Assembly: GCA_023386155.1 (NCBI GenBank)
Contig: JAEWKH010000018.1
Coordinates: 1 to 18,133 of the forward strand
Length of the DNA stretch: 18,133 nt
Direction: 5' to 3'
Origin: Pseudomonadota bacterium
Lineage (GTDB): Bacteria > Pseudomonadota > Alphaproteobacteria > Rhizobiales > Beijerinckiaceae
The position numbers were made by a program, and so were the translations under genes. Positions within the stretch are counted from its first letter, which is position 1; each line of letters starts with the position of its first letter. The notes beneath the pieces were generated by a model. The model worked only from the letters and a program-made list of their open reading frames with translations, ran no database searches and was not told the DNA's origin. Of this stretch, positions 1-7,636 are shown piece by piece.

Positions 1-421
1 TCTCGAACAGGGCGGCCTCCACCGTGGAGAGGCGCGTCTGGCCGTTCGACCCATCCGGCCGCCCGACCACGACGAGGTCGAAGACCCGGCCATAGGCGCC
101 GAGGAAGGCATCCTCCATCAGGCCATCCTGGCGCCAGCCCGAGCTCAGGCCGGGCAGGCCCGCGGAGGCCCGCGCGATCTGCTGCGTCGTCATGAAGGCC
201 TCGAAGCGCTCGCGACAGGCGCGGGCCATTTCGAGGCGGTTCTCCGGGGTGATCGGGGAGGGCACGCCGATGGCGATGTCCACCGGCAGGACGACCGGGT
301 AATCGGGGGTGATGGCAATCCCCTCGATATAGCTGTCGAACAGGCGGCCGAGATGCAGGGCGGCCTGGAGCTGGGGCTCCACGATGCCGTGGTCTTCAAT
401 CGGGACGAGAATGCTCTTCAT
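1..421 (-). CDS. Universal stress protein (UspA family), 3' end cut by window edge
   Basis: The translation starts MKSILVPIEDHG, which is the typical first beta strand of the UspA fold, and continues for 140 codons before running off the left edge. Near the edge it has a hydrophobic strand followed by a GRPDGSNG stretch, resembling the ATP-binding G-x-G-(9x)-G-S/T region of Usp domains. Many rhizobial relatives are about 280 residues with two Usp domains, so roughly half may be missing here. The ATG at 421-419 is the first codon of the conserved strand; no strong Shine-Dalgarno precedes it. The gene lies about 100 bases downstream of the PPK2 gene on the same strand, so the two may be co-transcribed as a stress unit (inference). 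The specific stress or ligand cannot be told from sequence. Confidence 0.85.
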   Translation of the reverse strand, partial: MKSILVPIEDHGIVEPQLQAALHLGRLFDSYIEGIAITPDYPVVLPVDIAIGVPSPITPENRLEMARACRERFEAFMTTQQIARASAGLPGLSSGWRQDGLMEDAFLGAYGRVFDLVVVGRPDGSNGQTRLSTVEAALFE

Positions 422-488
422 AAGGATTATTGTCGCGCTTAAACCCGCACTCGGCAAGACCATCCGAAAGTTCACCCCGGCTGTGGAT

Positions 489-501
489 GGAACCGGGTTC
501 C
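489..501. promoter_or_regulatory. Short perfect palindrome between PPK2 and Usp genes
   Basis: GGAACC-G-GGTTCC is a perfect 13-base palindrome in the 102-base gap between the PPK2 stop and the Usp start. It could be a regulator half-site pair or a small mRNA hairpin. No T-run follows it, so it is not a convincing terminator. Function unknown. Confidence 0.25.
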
Positions 502-523
502 TCATCCGGCCATCGTCGCCAGC

Positions 524-1348
524 TCATTCGATCCTGAAGTCGTCCGGCTTCCAGGAGACTTTCGGGTATTGCGGGTCCATCGCCTCCAGGGTCGCCTTGA
601 CGATGGTCGCAATCGCCGCGTTGCGGACCCATTTCCGGTCGGCCGGAATGACGTGCCAGGGCGCCCATTCCGTCGAGCAGCGATGGAGCATGATCTCGTA
701 GGCATCCTGGTAATCGTCCCAGTGCTCCCGGTCCTCCAGGTCGCTCGGGTTGAACTTCCAGTGCTTCGCCGGATCGTCCAGTCGCTCCTGAAGCCGCTCC
801 TTCTGCTCGTCCTTTGAAATGTGCAGCATGAACTTGAGGATCGTCGTGCCGGTCTCCACGAGCAGCTTCTCGAAGGCGTTGATCTGTTCGTAGCGCTGCT
901 CGATCGCCTTTTCGGGTGCGAGCTTGCGCACCCTGCCGATCAGGACGTCCTCGTACTGGGAGCGGTTGAAGATGCCGATGGTACCGCGTCTGGGACAGGC
1001 GGCATGAACGCGCCAGAGATAATCGTGCTCCAGTTCGAGCCGCGAGGGCGGGCCGAAGGCATGGACCGAGACGCCGAGTGGCCCGGTGGCATTGAAGACG
1101 CTCCGGATGGTGCCGTCCTTGCCGGATGTATCCGTGCCCTGAAGGATCACGAGCAGGGCGCGGGAGCCCTCCGCATAGAGCCGGTCCTGCAGGATATCGA
1201 TGTCCTTCGCGAGGGCGGCCGTGGCGGCCTTGGTTTCCTGCTCGTCGCCGAAGAGGGATTTGTCCCGCGGATTGATGTCCCGCAGCCGGACCTTCGCGCC
1301 GGGTTCGACCCGCAGCTTCGTCATCAAGGCCTGTTCACGATCCGCCAT
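524..1348 (-). CDS. ppk2: Polyphosphate kinase 2 family protein (PPK2)
   Basis: 274 residues. PPK2 enzymes transfer phosphate between inorganic polyphosphate and nucleotides in the cytoplasm. Visible family signatures are the Walker A loop GTDTSGKDG near residue 70, a PRRGTIGIFNRSQYEDVL block (lid and Walker B region) around 115-132, and a C-terminal WAPWHVIPADRKW block. The FNRSQYEDVL form resembles the class III/TIGR03709 branch, whose studied members make ATP or ADP from AMP or ADP and polyphosphate; which direction or nucleotide applies here cannot be decided. The open frame extends upstream to 1486, but the ATG at 1348 has a near-ideal AGGAGG seven bases ahead, so I start there. It is transcribed away from the GST gene and probably together with the downstream Usp gene. 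Confidence 0.9.
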   Translation of the reverse strand: MADREQALMTKLRVEPGAKVRLRDINPRDKSLFGDEQETKAATAALAKDIDILQDRLYAEGSRALLVILQGTDTSGKDGTIRSVFNATGPLGVSVHAFGPPSRLELEHDYLWRVHAACPRRGTIGIFNRSQYEDVLIGRVRKLAPEKAIEQRYEQINAFEKLLVETGTTILKFMLHISKDEQKERLQERLDDPAKHWKFNPSDLEDREHWDDYQDAYEIMLHRCSTEWAPWHVIPADRKWVRNAAIATIVKATLEAMDPQYPKVSWKPDDFRIE

Positions 1349-1440
1349 TCCCGTTCCTCCTGTCTCCATCACGATAGGGCATGGGGACAGGAAAAGAAGG
1401 TTGGGATCGCACCCGGCGCGCCCTTTACGGTGTTCCGTGC

Positions 1441-1468
1441 AAGATTTAACCAGAGTTCTGCCAGTCAA
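1441..1468 (-). promoter_or_regulatory. Possible sigma70-type promoter for the PPK2 gene
   Basis: On the minus strand a TTGACT -35-like hexamer (1468-1463) is followed after 16 bases by AATCTT (1446-1441). Transcription would start near 1434, leaving a leader of about 85 bases before the PPK2 ATG. The -35 is good and the -10 poor. It lies in the 139-base divergent gap with the GST gene. Confidence 0.3.
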
Positions 1469-1487
1469 GCTGGAAGAGGGTGCCATT

Positions 1488-2123
1488 ATGCTTTCGCTCT
1501 ACTACTACCCCGGGAATGCCAGCCTGCTGCCGCACATGATGCTGCGGGAGATCGGCGCAGAGTTCGAGCTGCGCCTCGTGGACCGGGGGCAGAACGCCCA
1601 GAAAAGCCCGGAATACCTCAAGCTCAATCCGAGCGGGCGCATCCCGGTTCTGATCGACGGCGACCTGGTCCTGTTCGAAACCGCCGCCATTGCCATCCAT
1701 CTGGCCGACACGTTCCCTGAATCGGGCCTGGCCCCCGCCGTGGGAGCGGCCGAGCGGGCCGCGTTCTATAAATGGATGATCCACCTGACCAACACGCCGC
1801 AGGCGGAGTATCGCGCCTGGTTCTATCCGCACGAGCACGTGACCGACGAGGCTTCCGCTCCGACCGTCAAGCAGGCAGCCAACGAGCGCCTCAATCGCAT
1901 GTTCGACGTGATCTCCGAACAGCTCGGCGACAAAACATGGCTTCTCGGCGATCGTTTCTCCGCCGCCGACCTCTTCCTGTTCATGCTGATCCGCTGGGGG
2001 CGGGGCATGCCGCGTCCACCGCGAAGCATCCCGAACCTGAACGCGCTTGCCGAGCGTGTGCTGGCACGGCCTGCCGTGCAGAAGACCCTCGAGGTGGAAG
2101 GGATCAAGGCGCCTATCTTCTGA
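1488..2123 (+). CDS. Glutathione S-transferase family protein
   Basis: 211 residues with the two-domain GST layout. The N-terminal thioredoxin-like domain (about 1-80) starts MLSLYYYPGNASLLPHMMLRE and contains the glutathione-binding GRIPVLIDG and ETAAIAIHLAD segments. The alpha-helical C-terminal domain (about 90-211) includes WLLGDRFSAADLFLFMLIRW, the usual N-capping box and hydrophobic staple region. The protein looks beta-class-like, but the cysteine of E. coli GstA (PGACS) is replaced: the loop reads PGNAS, leaving Ser12 or a nearby Tyr as the candidate glutathione contact. The ATG at 1488 follows GGAAGAGGG by seven bases. The open frame continues upstream but is antisense to PPK2 there. 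Its stop is only three bases from the convergent ligD stop. Substrate unknown. Confidence 0.9.
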   Translation: MLSLYYYPGNASLLPHMMLREIGAEFELRLVDRGQNAQKSPEYLKLNPSGRIPVLIDGDLVLFETAAIAIHLADTFPESGLAPAVGAAERAAFYKWMIHLTNTPQAEYRAWFYPHEHVTDEASAPTVKQAANERLNRMFDVISEQLGDKTWLLGDRFSAADLFLFMLIRWGRGMPRPPRSIPNLNALAERVLARPAVQKTLEVEGIKAPIF

Positions 2124-2126
2124 GCC

Positions 2127-3707
2127 CTATTTCTTGCGTGAAGCCCGCTTCGACTGCGCCCGTTCCGGCAGGGTCTGGTCGATCCGGCTCATCTCTGCCC
2201 AGGGATCGCGCTTCAGCGCGGCAAGGCGCTTGGCCAGATTGTCGACGGTGAAGCCATTGGGCTTGAGAGCCGGCGACAGCTCCTCCCAGGCGACCGGCGT
2301 GGCCACGGGAGCCCCGGGCCGCGAGCGGGTGGAGTAGGGCGCAATCGCCGATGCCTCGCGGTTGTTGCGCAGGTAGTCGATGAAGATGCGGCCTGCGCGC
2401 TCCTGCCTGACGGAGGTGGTCGTGTAACGATCCGGCTCGTCCGCCGCCATGGCCTCGGCGATTTCGCGCGTGAATGCGAGAGCGTCCTTCCACGGCGATT
2501 TGGGCTCGATCGGCACGACCACGTGCAGGCCCTTGCCGCCGGTCGTCTTCACGAAGCTTTCCAGCCCCAGCGCTCCCAGACGTTCGCGGAGCGCGCGTGC
2601 CGCCTCGATGACCTGCGGCCACTCCACGCCTTCTCCCGGGTCGAAGTCGAAGACGAGGCGATCGGGCAGGTCCAGGTCGGCCAGGGTCGCGCCCCAGACA
2701 TGCATTTCCAGCACGCCCGATTGTACGAGCGCAACGACGCCCTGAATGTCGCGAACAGTCAGGACTTCCTGCTTTCCCGTTCCGTCGCGCACCATGTCCG
2801 CGTGGATGAACGGACTCATGCCGGCCCAGGAGTGACGCTGGACGAAGCACTTCTTTTCTGTGCCTCCAGGACACCGGATGAGCGTGAGGGGCCGATTGAC
2901 CAGATGCGGCAACAGCCAATCGGAGATGCCGACGTAGAATTCTGCCAGCTCTTTCTTCGTGAGGCCTTGATCGCCCCACAGCACCCGGCCGGGATGAGAC
3001 AGGGAGATGCCGGCGACTTCGGCCGAACCGTCATCGGGTGTCCTGGACTTTGACGAGGGCGGCTTCGAAGCTTTCTCCGTTTTTGTCGATGCGGCCTTCT
3101 TCGCAGGCGCTTTCCGCTTCGCGGGGGTCTTCGCCGCGCCAGCCGGCGCGATGTCCTCAAGGGTGCGGCCCGTTTTCACCGACAGGGGCTTTTCGTCGAG
3201 GATATCCGGATCGTCTTCACTCCGTGCATAGGCATCCTCGGCTTTGATGAGCAGCCAGGATTCCTGCCGCTCCCGGGGACGCTTGGCCATGCGCACGAGG
3301 TGCCATGTTCCGTGCAGCTTCTCGCCATCGAGGCGGAAGGTGAGGCGGCCCTTCTCGTAACCCTCGTTGGGATCGCCTTCCGGCTCCCAAGTTCCGCGAT
3401 CCCACAAAAGGACCGTGCCGCCGCCGTACTGGCCTTCCGGGATGGTGCCCTCGAAATCGCCGTAGTCGAGCGGGTGATCCTCCACCTGAACCGCGAGGCG
3501 CTTCTCGCCCTTGACGAGGCTGGGGCCCTTCGCCACCGCCCAGCTCTTGAGGACGCCATCGAGTTCCAGGCGGAAATCGTAATGCAGGCGGGACGCATCG
3601 TGCTTCTGGATGACGAAGGACGCTCCACGCCGACGGGTCGCCTTGCCGGCCGGCTCGGAGGTCTTGGTGAAGTCGCGCTTGGCGCGATAGGCTGCGAGCT
3701 TTGCCAT
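2127..3707 (-). CDS. ligD: LigD-type protein with 3'-phosphoesterase and polymerase domains, no ligase domain
   Basis: 526 residues. LigD proteins act with Ku in bacterial non-homologous end joining, where PE trims 3' ends and POL adds nucleotides. Residues about 30-160 form the phosphoesterase domain: HDASRLHYDFRLELDGVLKSW with His36, His42, Asp44 and Arg46, then EDHPLDYGDFEG with His78, and EGQYGGG. Residues 185-230 are a Lys/Ala/Pro/Ser-rich linker. Residues about 232-510 form the archaeo-eukaryotic-primase-like polymerase domain, with the VFDFDPG metal pair (Asp354, Asp356), TTGGKGLHV at 388-396 and a third acidic residue in IFIDYLRNN (Asp444). Pseudomonas-type LigD (PE-LIG-POL, over 800 residues) has an adenylating ligase core with a KxDG motif between these domains; no such motif occurs here. 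The ATG at 3707 lacks a clear ribosome-binding site. No ku gene is in the window. Confidence 0.9.
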   Translation of the reverse strand: MAKLAAYRAKRDFTKTSEPAGKATRRRGASFVIQKHDASRLHYDFRLELDGVLKSWAVAKGPSLVKGEKRLAVQVEDHPLDYGDFEGTIPEGQYGGGTVLLWDRGTWEPEGDPNEGYEKGRLTFRLDGEKLHGTWHLVRMAKRPRERQESWLLIKAEDAYARSEDDPDILDEKPLSVKTGRTLEDIAPAGAAKTPAKRKAPAKKAASTKTEKASKPPSSKSRTPDDGSAEVAGISLSHPGRVLWGDQGLTKKELAEFYVGISDWLLPHLVNRPLTLIRCPGGTEKKCFVQRHSWAGMSPFIHADMVRDGTGKQEVLTVRDIQGVVALVQSGVLEMHVWGATLADLDLPDRLVFDFDPGEGVEWPQVIEAARALRERLGALGLESFVKTTGGKGLHVVVPIEPKSPWKDALAFTREIAEAMAADEPDRYTTTSVRQERAGRIFIDYLRNNREASAIAPYSTRSRPGAPVATPVAWEELSPALKPNGFTVDNLAKRLAALKRDPWAEMSRIDQTLPERAQSKRASRKK

Positions 3708-3753
3708 GGTGCGGAGTCAAATCCGCGCCATGGGTTCTGGTTCCAGCCTGAGA

Positions 3754-3799
3754 GGATGGCCGGGACTGATCCCCGGATCAAGTCCGGGGACGGCCATCC
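3754..3799. repeat. REP-like hairpin between oppDF and ligD
   Basis: Two nested inverted pairs form one long stem: GGATGGCC (3754-3761) pairs with GGCCATCC (3792-3799), and CCCCGGA (3771-3777) pairs with TCCGGGG (3783-3789) around a five-base loop. It lies about 30 bases past the oppDF stop on the minus strand, so it could protect or end that transcript, but it has no T-run. The GGACTTGATCCGGGG core resembles extragenic palindromes scattered in many alphaproteobacterial genomes (from memory). A related degenerate half (GGGCTTGATCCGAGGC) occurs at 17778-17793. Confidence 0.7.
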
Positions 3800-3828
3800 C
3801 GAGGAGGGAAGATTTATCGTCTAGGCTT

Positions 3829-5478
3829 TCACGAGGCCAGGGGCTGTGTCGTTGCCTCGGCCCTGTTGCGCTCGGCCAGGAAGGCGGCCGCGATCAGGTC
3901 ACGGGTATAGTCCTCCTGGGGCCTGTCGAAGATCTCTTCCGCGGTGCCGCGCTCCACCACCTTTCCGCTCTTCATCACCATGATCTCGTCCGAGAGGGCG
4001 CGCACGACCGCAAGGTCGTGGCTGATGAAGATATAGGCGAGGCCGTGGGCCTTCTGCAGGCTGCGCAGCAGTTCGACGATTTCCTTCTGCACCGAGCGGT
4101 CCAGCGCCGAGGTCGGCTCGTCGAGGACCACGAGCTTCGGGTGCAGGATCATGGCGCGGGCAATGGCGATGCGCTGACGCTGGCCGCCGGAGAATTCGTG
4201 CGGGAAGCGGTTGCGCCATGCCGGATCGAGCTGCACCTCTTCGAAGGCCTGGGCCGCGCGCCGGTCGCGCTCCTTGCGGGAAATGCTGGGCTCGTGGACG
4301 AGAAGACCTTCGGTCACGATCTCGCCCGCCGTCATGCGCGGCGAGAGGGAGCCGAACGGATCCTGGAACACGAGCTGGAGATGCCGCCGCAACGGGCGCA
4401 TCCCGCCCCGGTCGAGGGGCATGAGGTTGCGATCCTCGAACCGGACGAGGCCGGAAGCGGGCAGCAGGCGCAGGATGGCGCGGCCGAGAGTCGACTTGCC
4501 CGAGCCGGATTCGCCCACGACGCCCACCGTCTCGCCGGAGCGAACCCTCAGGCTGACATCGTCGACCGCCCGGAGCACGTGGGTGGCCTTGCCGAAGAAG
4601 CTTTTCTCGAGGGTGAACTGAACAGCGATGTTTCTCGCATCGAGCACCATTGGGGCCGTCGGCGCGACAGGCTCCTTGCGTCCGGTTGGTTCGGCATCGA
4701 TGAGCATCTGCGTATAGGGGTGCTTGGGCGCCGCGAAGATGTCGCCGGTGCGGCCGCTCTCGACCACCTCGCCGCGCTTCATCACGTAGGTGCGGTCGGC
4801 GAAGCGACGCACGACGCCGAGATCGTGGGTGATGAACACGATCGACATGCCGAGCCGCTTCTGCAGATCCGCGAGAAGCTCCAGGATCCGGGCCTGGACG
4901 GTGACGTCGAGGGCGGTGGTCGGCTCATCGGCGATCAGCACGTCCGGGTTGTTGGCGAGCGCCATGGCGATCATCACGCGCTGGCGCTGGCCGCCGGACA
5001 TTTCATGCGGATAGGAATCGATGCGCCGGGCCGGATCGGGGATGCGGACGAGTTCCAGAAGCTCAATGGCGCGCTTGCGCGCCGCAGACTTGCTCAGGCC
5101 GCCATGGGTGATGAGCGGGAGGCTGAGCTGATCGCCGATTCGGTAGAGCGGATCGAGGGAGGTCATCGGCTCCTGGAAGATCATGGTGAGCTTGGAGCCG
5201 CGATAGTTGTTGAGCCTGTCGGGGGAGAGGCCCACCAGTTCCTGGCCACGATATCTGACCGAGCCCTCGGCCCAGCCGTTCGAGGCGAGCAGGCCCATGA
5301 CGGACATCATGGTCTGGCTCTTGCCCGATCCGGACTCGCCCACGATGGCGACGGTCTCGCCCGGATTGATGTCGAGATCGATGCCCTTCACCGCATGGAG
5401 AATGCCGTCGCCGGTGCGGAAGCGGACGTGAAGGTTGCGAACGGAAAGAACGGGTTCGGCCATGGTGGCGTCCTTCAT
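3829..5478 (-). CDS. oppDF: Oligopeptide ABC transporter, fused OppD-OppF ATP-binding protein
   Basis: 549 residues holding two complete ABC ATPase domains. Domain 1 has Walker A GESGSGKS (47-54), Q-loop FQEP (about 101), signature MSGGQRQR (160-167), Walker B LIADEP (181-186) and switch HD near 218. Domain 2 has Walker A GESGSGKST (322-330), FQDP (about 371), signature FSGGQRQR (429-436), LVVLDEP (449-455) and HD near 487. The HPYTQMLIDAEP stretch after domain 1 is typical of OppD/DppD ATPases. Both sites look intact. The fusion corresponds to separate E. coli oppD and oppF and resembles YejF or GsiA in layout. I start at the ATG at 5478, which overlaps the oppC end; an ATG at 5463 (MAEPVLSVRNL) has an equally good AAGGA and could be the true start. 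Confidence 0.92.
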   Translation of the reverse strand: MKDATMAEPVLSVRNLHVRFRTGDGILHAVKGIDLDINPGETVAIVGESGSGKSQTMMSVMGLLASNGWAEGSVRYRGQELVGLSPDRLNNYRGSKLTMIFQEPMTSLDPLYRIGDQLSLPLITHGGLSKSAARKRAIELLELVRIPDPARRIDSYPHEMSGGQRQRVMIAMALANNPDVLIADEPTTALDVTVQARILELLADLQKRLGMSIVFITHDLGVVRRFADRTYVMKRGEVVESGRTGDIFAAPKHPYTQMLIDAEPTGRKEPVAPTAPMVLDARNIAVQFTLEKSFFGKATHVLRAVDDVSLRVRSGETVGVVGESGSGKSTLGRAILRLLPASGLVRFEDRNLMPLDRGGMRPLRRHLQLVFQDPFGSLSPRMTAGEIVTEGLLVHEPSISRKERDRRAAQAFEEVQLDPAWRNRFPHEFSGGQRQRIAIARAMILHPKLVVLDEPTSALDRSVQKEIVELLRSLQKAHGLAYIFISHDLAVVRALSDEIMVMKSGKVVERGTAEEIFDRPQEDYTRDLIAAAFLAERNRAEATTQPLAS

Positions 5479-5479
5479 G

Positions 5480-6622
5480 TCAGCGATCCTTCGGGTCGAG
5501 GGCATCGCGCAAGCCGTCGCCGATGAAGTTCAGGCAGAATAGGATCGTGACGAGCGTGATGGAGGGATAGATCAGCATCCATGTGGCGCCCTGGATGTTC
5601 TTGGCACCCTCGGAGATCAGGACGCCGAGACTGGTATTGGGCTCCTGAACGCCGAGGCCGAGGAAGGAGAGGAAGCTCTCCAGAAGGATCACCTTCGGCA
5701 CGAGAAGCGTCATGTAGACCACGACGGGTCCCAGGGTGTTGGGGATCACGTGGCGGCGGATGATGCCCTTCGTTTCCACGCCCAGCGCCTCGGCGGCCTG
5801 GACGTATTCCTGCCGCTTGATGGAGAGGGTCTGGCCGCGGACGATGCGGGCCATGTCGAGCCACTCGACGGCGCCCACCGCGATGAACATCAGCACGAAA
5901 TTGCGGCCGAAGAACACGACCAGCATGATCACGAAGAAGATGAAGGGCAACGAGTAGAGGATGTCGACGACGCGCATCATCACGAGATCGACGCGCCCGC
6001 CGAGATAGCCGGACGTCGCGCCATAGATCACGCCGATGAGGATCGCCACGAAGGTGGCGAGCAGGCCGATGGCGAGCGAGACCTGGCCCGCCTTCATGGT
6101 GCGGGTCAGAAGATCGCGCCCGTTGGTATCCGTGCCGAAGAAGAAATATTGCCGCTTCAAGGGCACATCGACGACGAGCCGCTGACCGTCCTGCTGCTTC
6201 TCCACGACCTTGGCGGGGCCGAACAGATCCGATCGCTCGAAATAGGCGAGAAGCCGCTCGTCGATAGGCCGGCTGCTCGAGCTCACGAGCGTCATGCGAA
6301 CGACGTCGTTGTCGATGGCGATGTTCTCGGCCTTCGCCCGAACGCGGGCGCCGATGCGCTCGATATTCGGCTCGATCTGATCGGCCTTGGGATAGGCCTC
6401 CAGGCTCGCGGGCACCTTCACGTAATCCGGGTAGACCCGGTCGAAGGGATGACCCGTGAAGAACGGCCCGAAGATGCAGGCAAGGGCGATCAGAGACAGC
6501 ACGATGAGGCTGGTCAGCGCCGCGCGGTTGCGGATGAGACGCCCGCGGGCCTCGGCCCAGAGGGAGCGTCCGGTGACAGGACCCGTCATGGTCTCGACGG
6601 GAAGAACGGCGCCTTCAGCCAT
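5480..6622 (-). CDS. oppC: Oligopeptide ABC transporter permease OppC
   Basis: 380 residues. This is one of the two inner-membrane permeases of the importer. The N-terminal SLWAEARGRLIRNRAA and first membrane helix (about 36-56), and the C-terminal half from FFGTDTNGRDLL onward, closely follow E. coli OppC, down to the terminal GDGLRDALDPKDR. The EAA loop that docks on the ATPase is visible as EALGVETKGIIRRHVIPN. Residues about 75-158, between the first helix and FFGTD, are an extra periplasmic segment of roughly 80 residues, making the protein much longer than the 302-residue E. coli protein. The gene sits right after oppB. A GTG at 6634 overlapping the oppB stop is an alternative start; I chose the ATG at 6622, although neither has a strong ribosome-binding site. 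Confidence 0.92.
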   Translation of the reverse strand: MAEGAVLPVETMTGPVTGRSLWAEARGRLIRNRAALTSLIVLSLIALACIFGPFFTGHPFDRVYPDYVKVPASLEAYPKADQIEPNIERIGARVRAKAENIAIDNDVVRMTLVSSSSRPIDERLLAYFERSDLFGPAKVVEKQQDGQRLVVDVPLKRQYFFFGTDTNGRDLLTRTMKAGQVSLAIGLLATFVAILIGVIYGATSGYLGGRVDLVMMRVVDILYSLPFIFFVIMLVVFFGRNFVLMFIAVGAVEWLDMARIVRGQTLSIKRQEYVQAAEALGVETKGIIRRHVIPNTLGPVVVYMTLLVPKVILLESFLSFLGLGVQEPNTSLGVLISEGAKNIQGATWMLIYPSITLVTILFCLNFIGDGLRDALDPKDR

Positions 6623-6630
6623 GGGAGGTC

Positions 6631-7551
6631 TCACTCGTAGCGAATGCGCGGATCGATAAGGGCGTAGAGGATATCGACCACGAGGTTGAAGAGCAGAACG
6701 AAGACGGCCACTACGACGACCGTGCCCATGACGAGGGTGTAGTCACGGTTGAGGGCGCCTTCCACGAAGTAGCGTCCGATGCCCGGCAGGCCGAAGATGG
6801 TCTCCACCACGACGGAACCGGTGAGCAGGGCGGCGGCCGCCGGTCCGAGATAGGACACGACGGGCAGGGCGGCCCCGCGCAGGGCGTGGGCCACGATCAC
6901 CCGCGTGGGCAGGCCGAGCGAACGCAGGGTGCGGATGTGGTTGGAGCGCAGGTTCTCGATCATGGCCGCGCGGGTCATGCGCGAGACGACCGCGACCTGA
7001 GGCAGGGCCAGCACCAGCACGGGCAGGATGAGATTGCGGACGTTTCCGTTGGCCCAGCCGGCGACGGGCAGCCAGGCAAGGGCCAGGCCGAAGACGATCT
7101 GAAGGATCGGCGCCACGACGAAGTTCGGGATGGTCAGGCCGAGGGCCCCCATGCCGGTGACCAGATAGTCGATGGTGCTGTTCTGGCGCAAGGCCGCGAT
7201 GGAGCCGAGGGTGCCGCCGACGATGATGGCGAAGGACAGCGCCAAGGCGCCCAGCGTCATCGAAATCGGCAGCCCCCGCGCGAAGAGTTCCCCGACGGAG
7301 AAGTCGCGCAGGATGAAGGAGGGGCCGAAATCGCCTCGCACGACTGCGCCCAGATAGAGCAGGTACTGCTCGAAGAGCGGTTTATCGAGCTGATAGATCC
7401 GGTTGAGGTTTTCCATCACCTTGGCCTCGAGAGGCCTTTCCAGATCGAACGGCCCGCCAGGGGCGAGCCGGATCAGGAAGAACGAGATTGTGACGATGAT
7501 GAAAAGGGTCGGGATGGCCGACAGGAAGCGACGGAAGATGAAGGAGAGCAC
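6631..7551 (-). CDS. oppB: Oligopeptide ABC transporter permease OppB
   Basis: 306 residues, the same length as E. coli OppB. It starts MLSFIFRRFLSAIPTLFIIVTISFFLIRLAPG, the conserved first helix of the OppB/DppB permeases, and keeps GDFGPSF, the EAA-type loop RSLGLPTRVIVAHALRGAALPV, the ETIFGLPGIGRYFVEGALNRDY block and the ending DILYALIDPRIRYE. About six membrane helices are visible. It forms the channel with OppC. The start is a GTG at 7551 with AGGAGGAG six bases ahead, a strong site. The gene follows oppA after an 85-base gap that holds a terminator-like hairpin, so it may be expressed below oppA. It overlaps or abuts oppC. Confidence 0.94.
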   Translation of the reverse strand: MLSFIFRRFLSAIPTLFIIVTISFFLIRLAPGGPFDLERPLEAKVMENLNRIYQLDKPLFEQYLLYLGAVVRGDFGPSFILRDFSVGELFARGLPISMTLGALALSFAIIVGGTLGSIAALRQNSTIDYLVTGMGALGLTIPNFVVAPILQIVFGLALAWLPVAGWANGNVRNLILPVLVLALPQVAVVSRMTRAAMIENLRSNHIRTLRSLGLPTRVIVAHALRGAALPVVSYLGPAAAALLTGSVVVETIFGLPGIGRYFVEGALNRDYTLVMGTVVVVAVFVLLFNLVVDILYALIDPRIRYE

Positions 7552-7583
7552 GGAAAGCTCCTCCTGCTGCTACAGCATAACAG

Positions 7584-7618
7584 TAAAAGAATAGGGCGGT
7601 CCGACACGCAGACCGCCC
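7584..7618 (-). terminator. Terminator-like hairpin between oppA and oppB
   Basis: Read on the minus strand, GGGCGGTC (7618-7611) and GACCGCCC (7601-7594) form an eight-base GC stem with a nine-base loop, followed by TATTCTTTT. This has the form of an intrinsic terminator placed after the oppA stop and before oppB. It probably acts as an attenuator that leaves the binding protein more abundant than the permeases (inference from position). Confidence 0.75.
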
Positions 7619-7636
7619 CCTCTATCAGATTTATTT

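Noticed and set aside
3706..5526. Open frame of 606 codons on the plus strand opposite oppDF
   Set aside because: It is antisense to a gene with clear Walker and signature motifs. Its translation is rich in His, Arg, Glu and Gly with no recognisable domain, as expected of a high-GC shadow frame.
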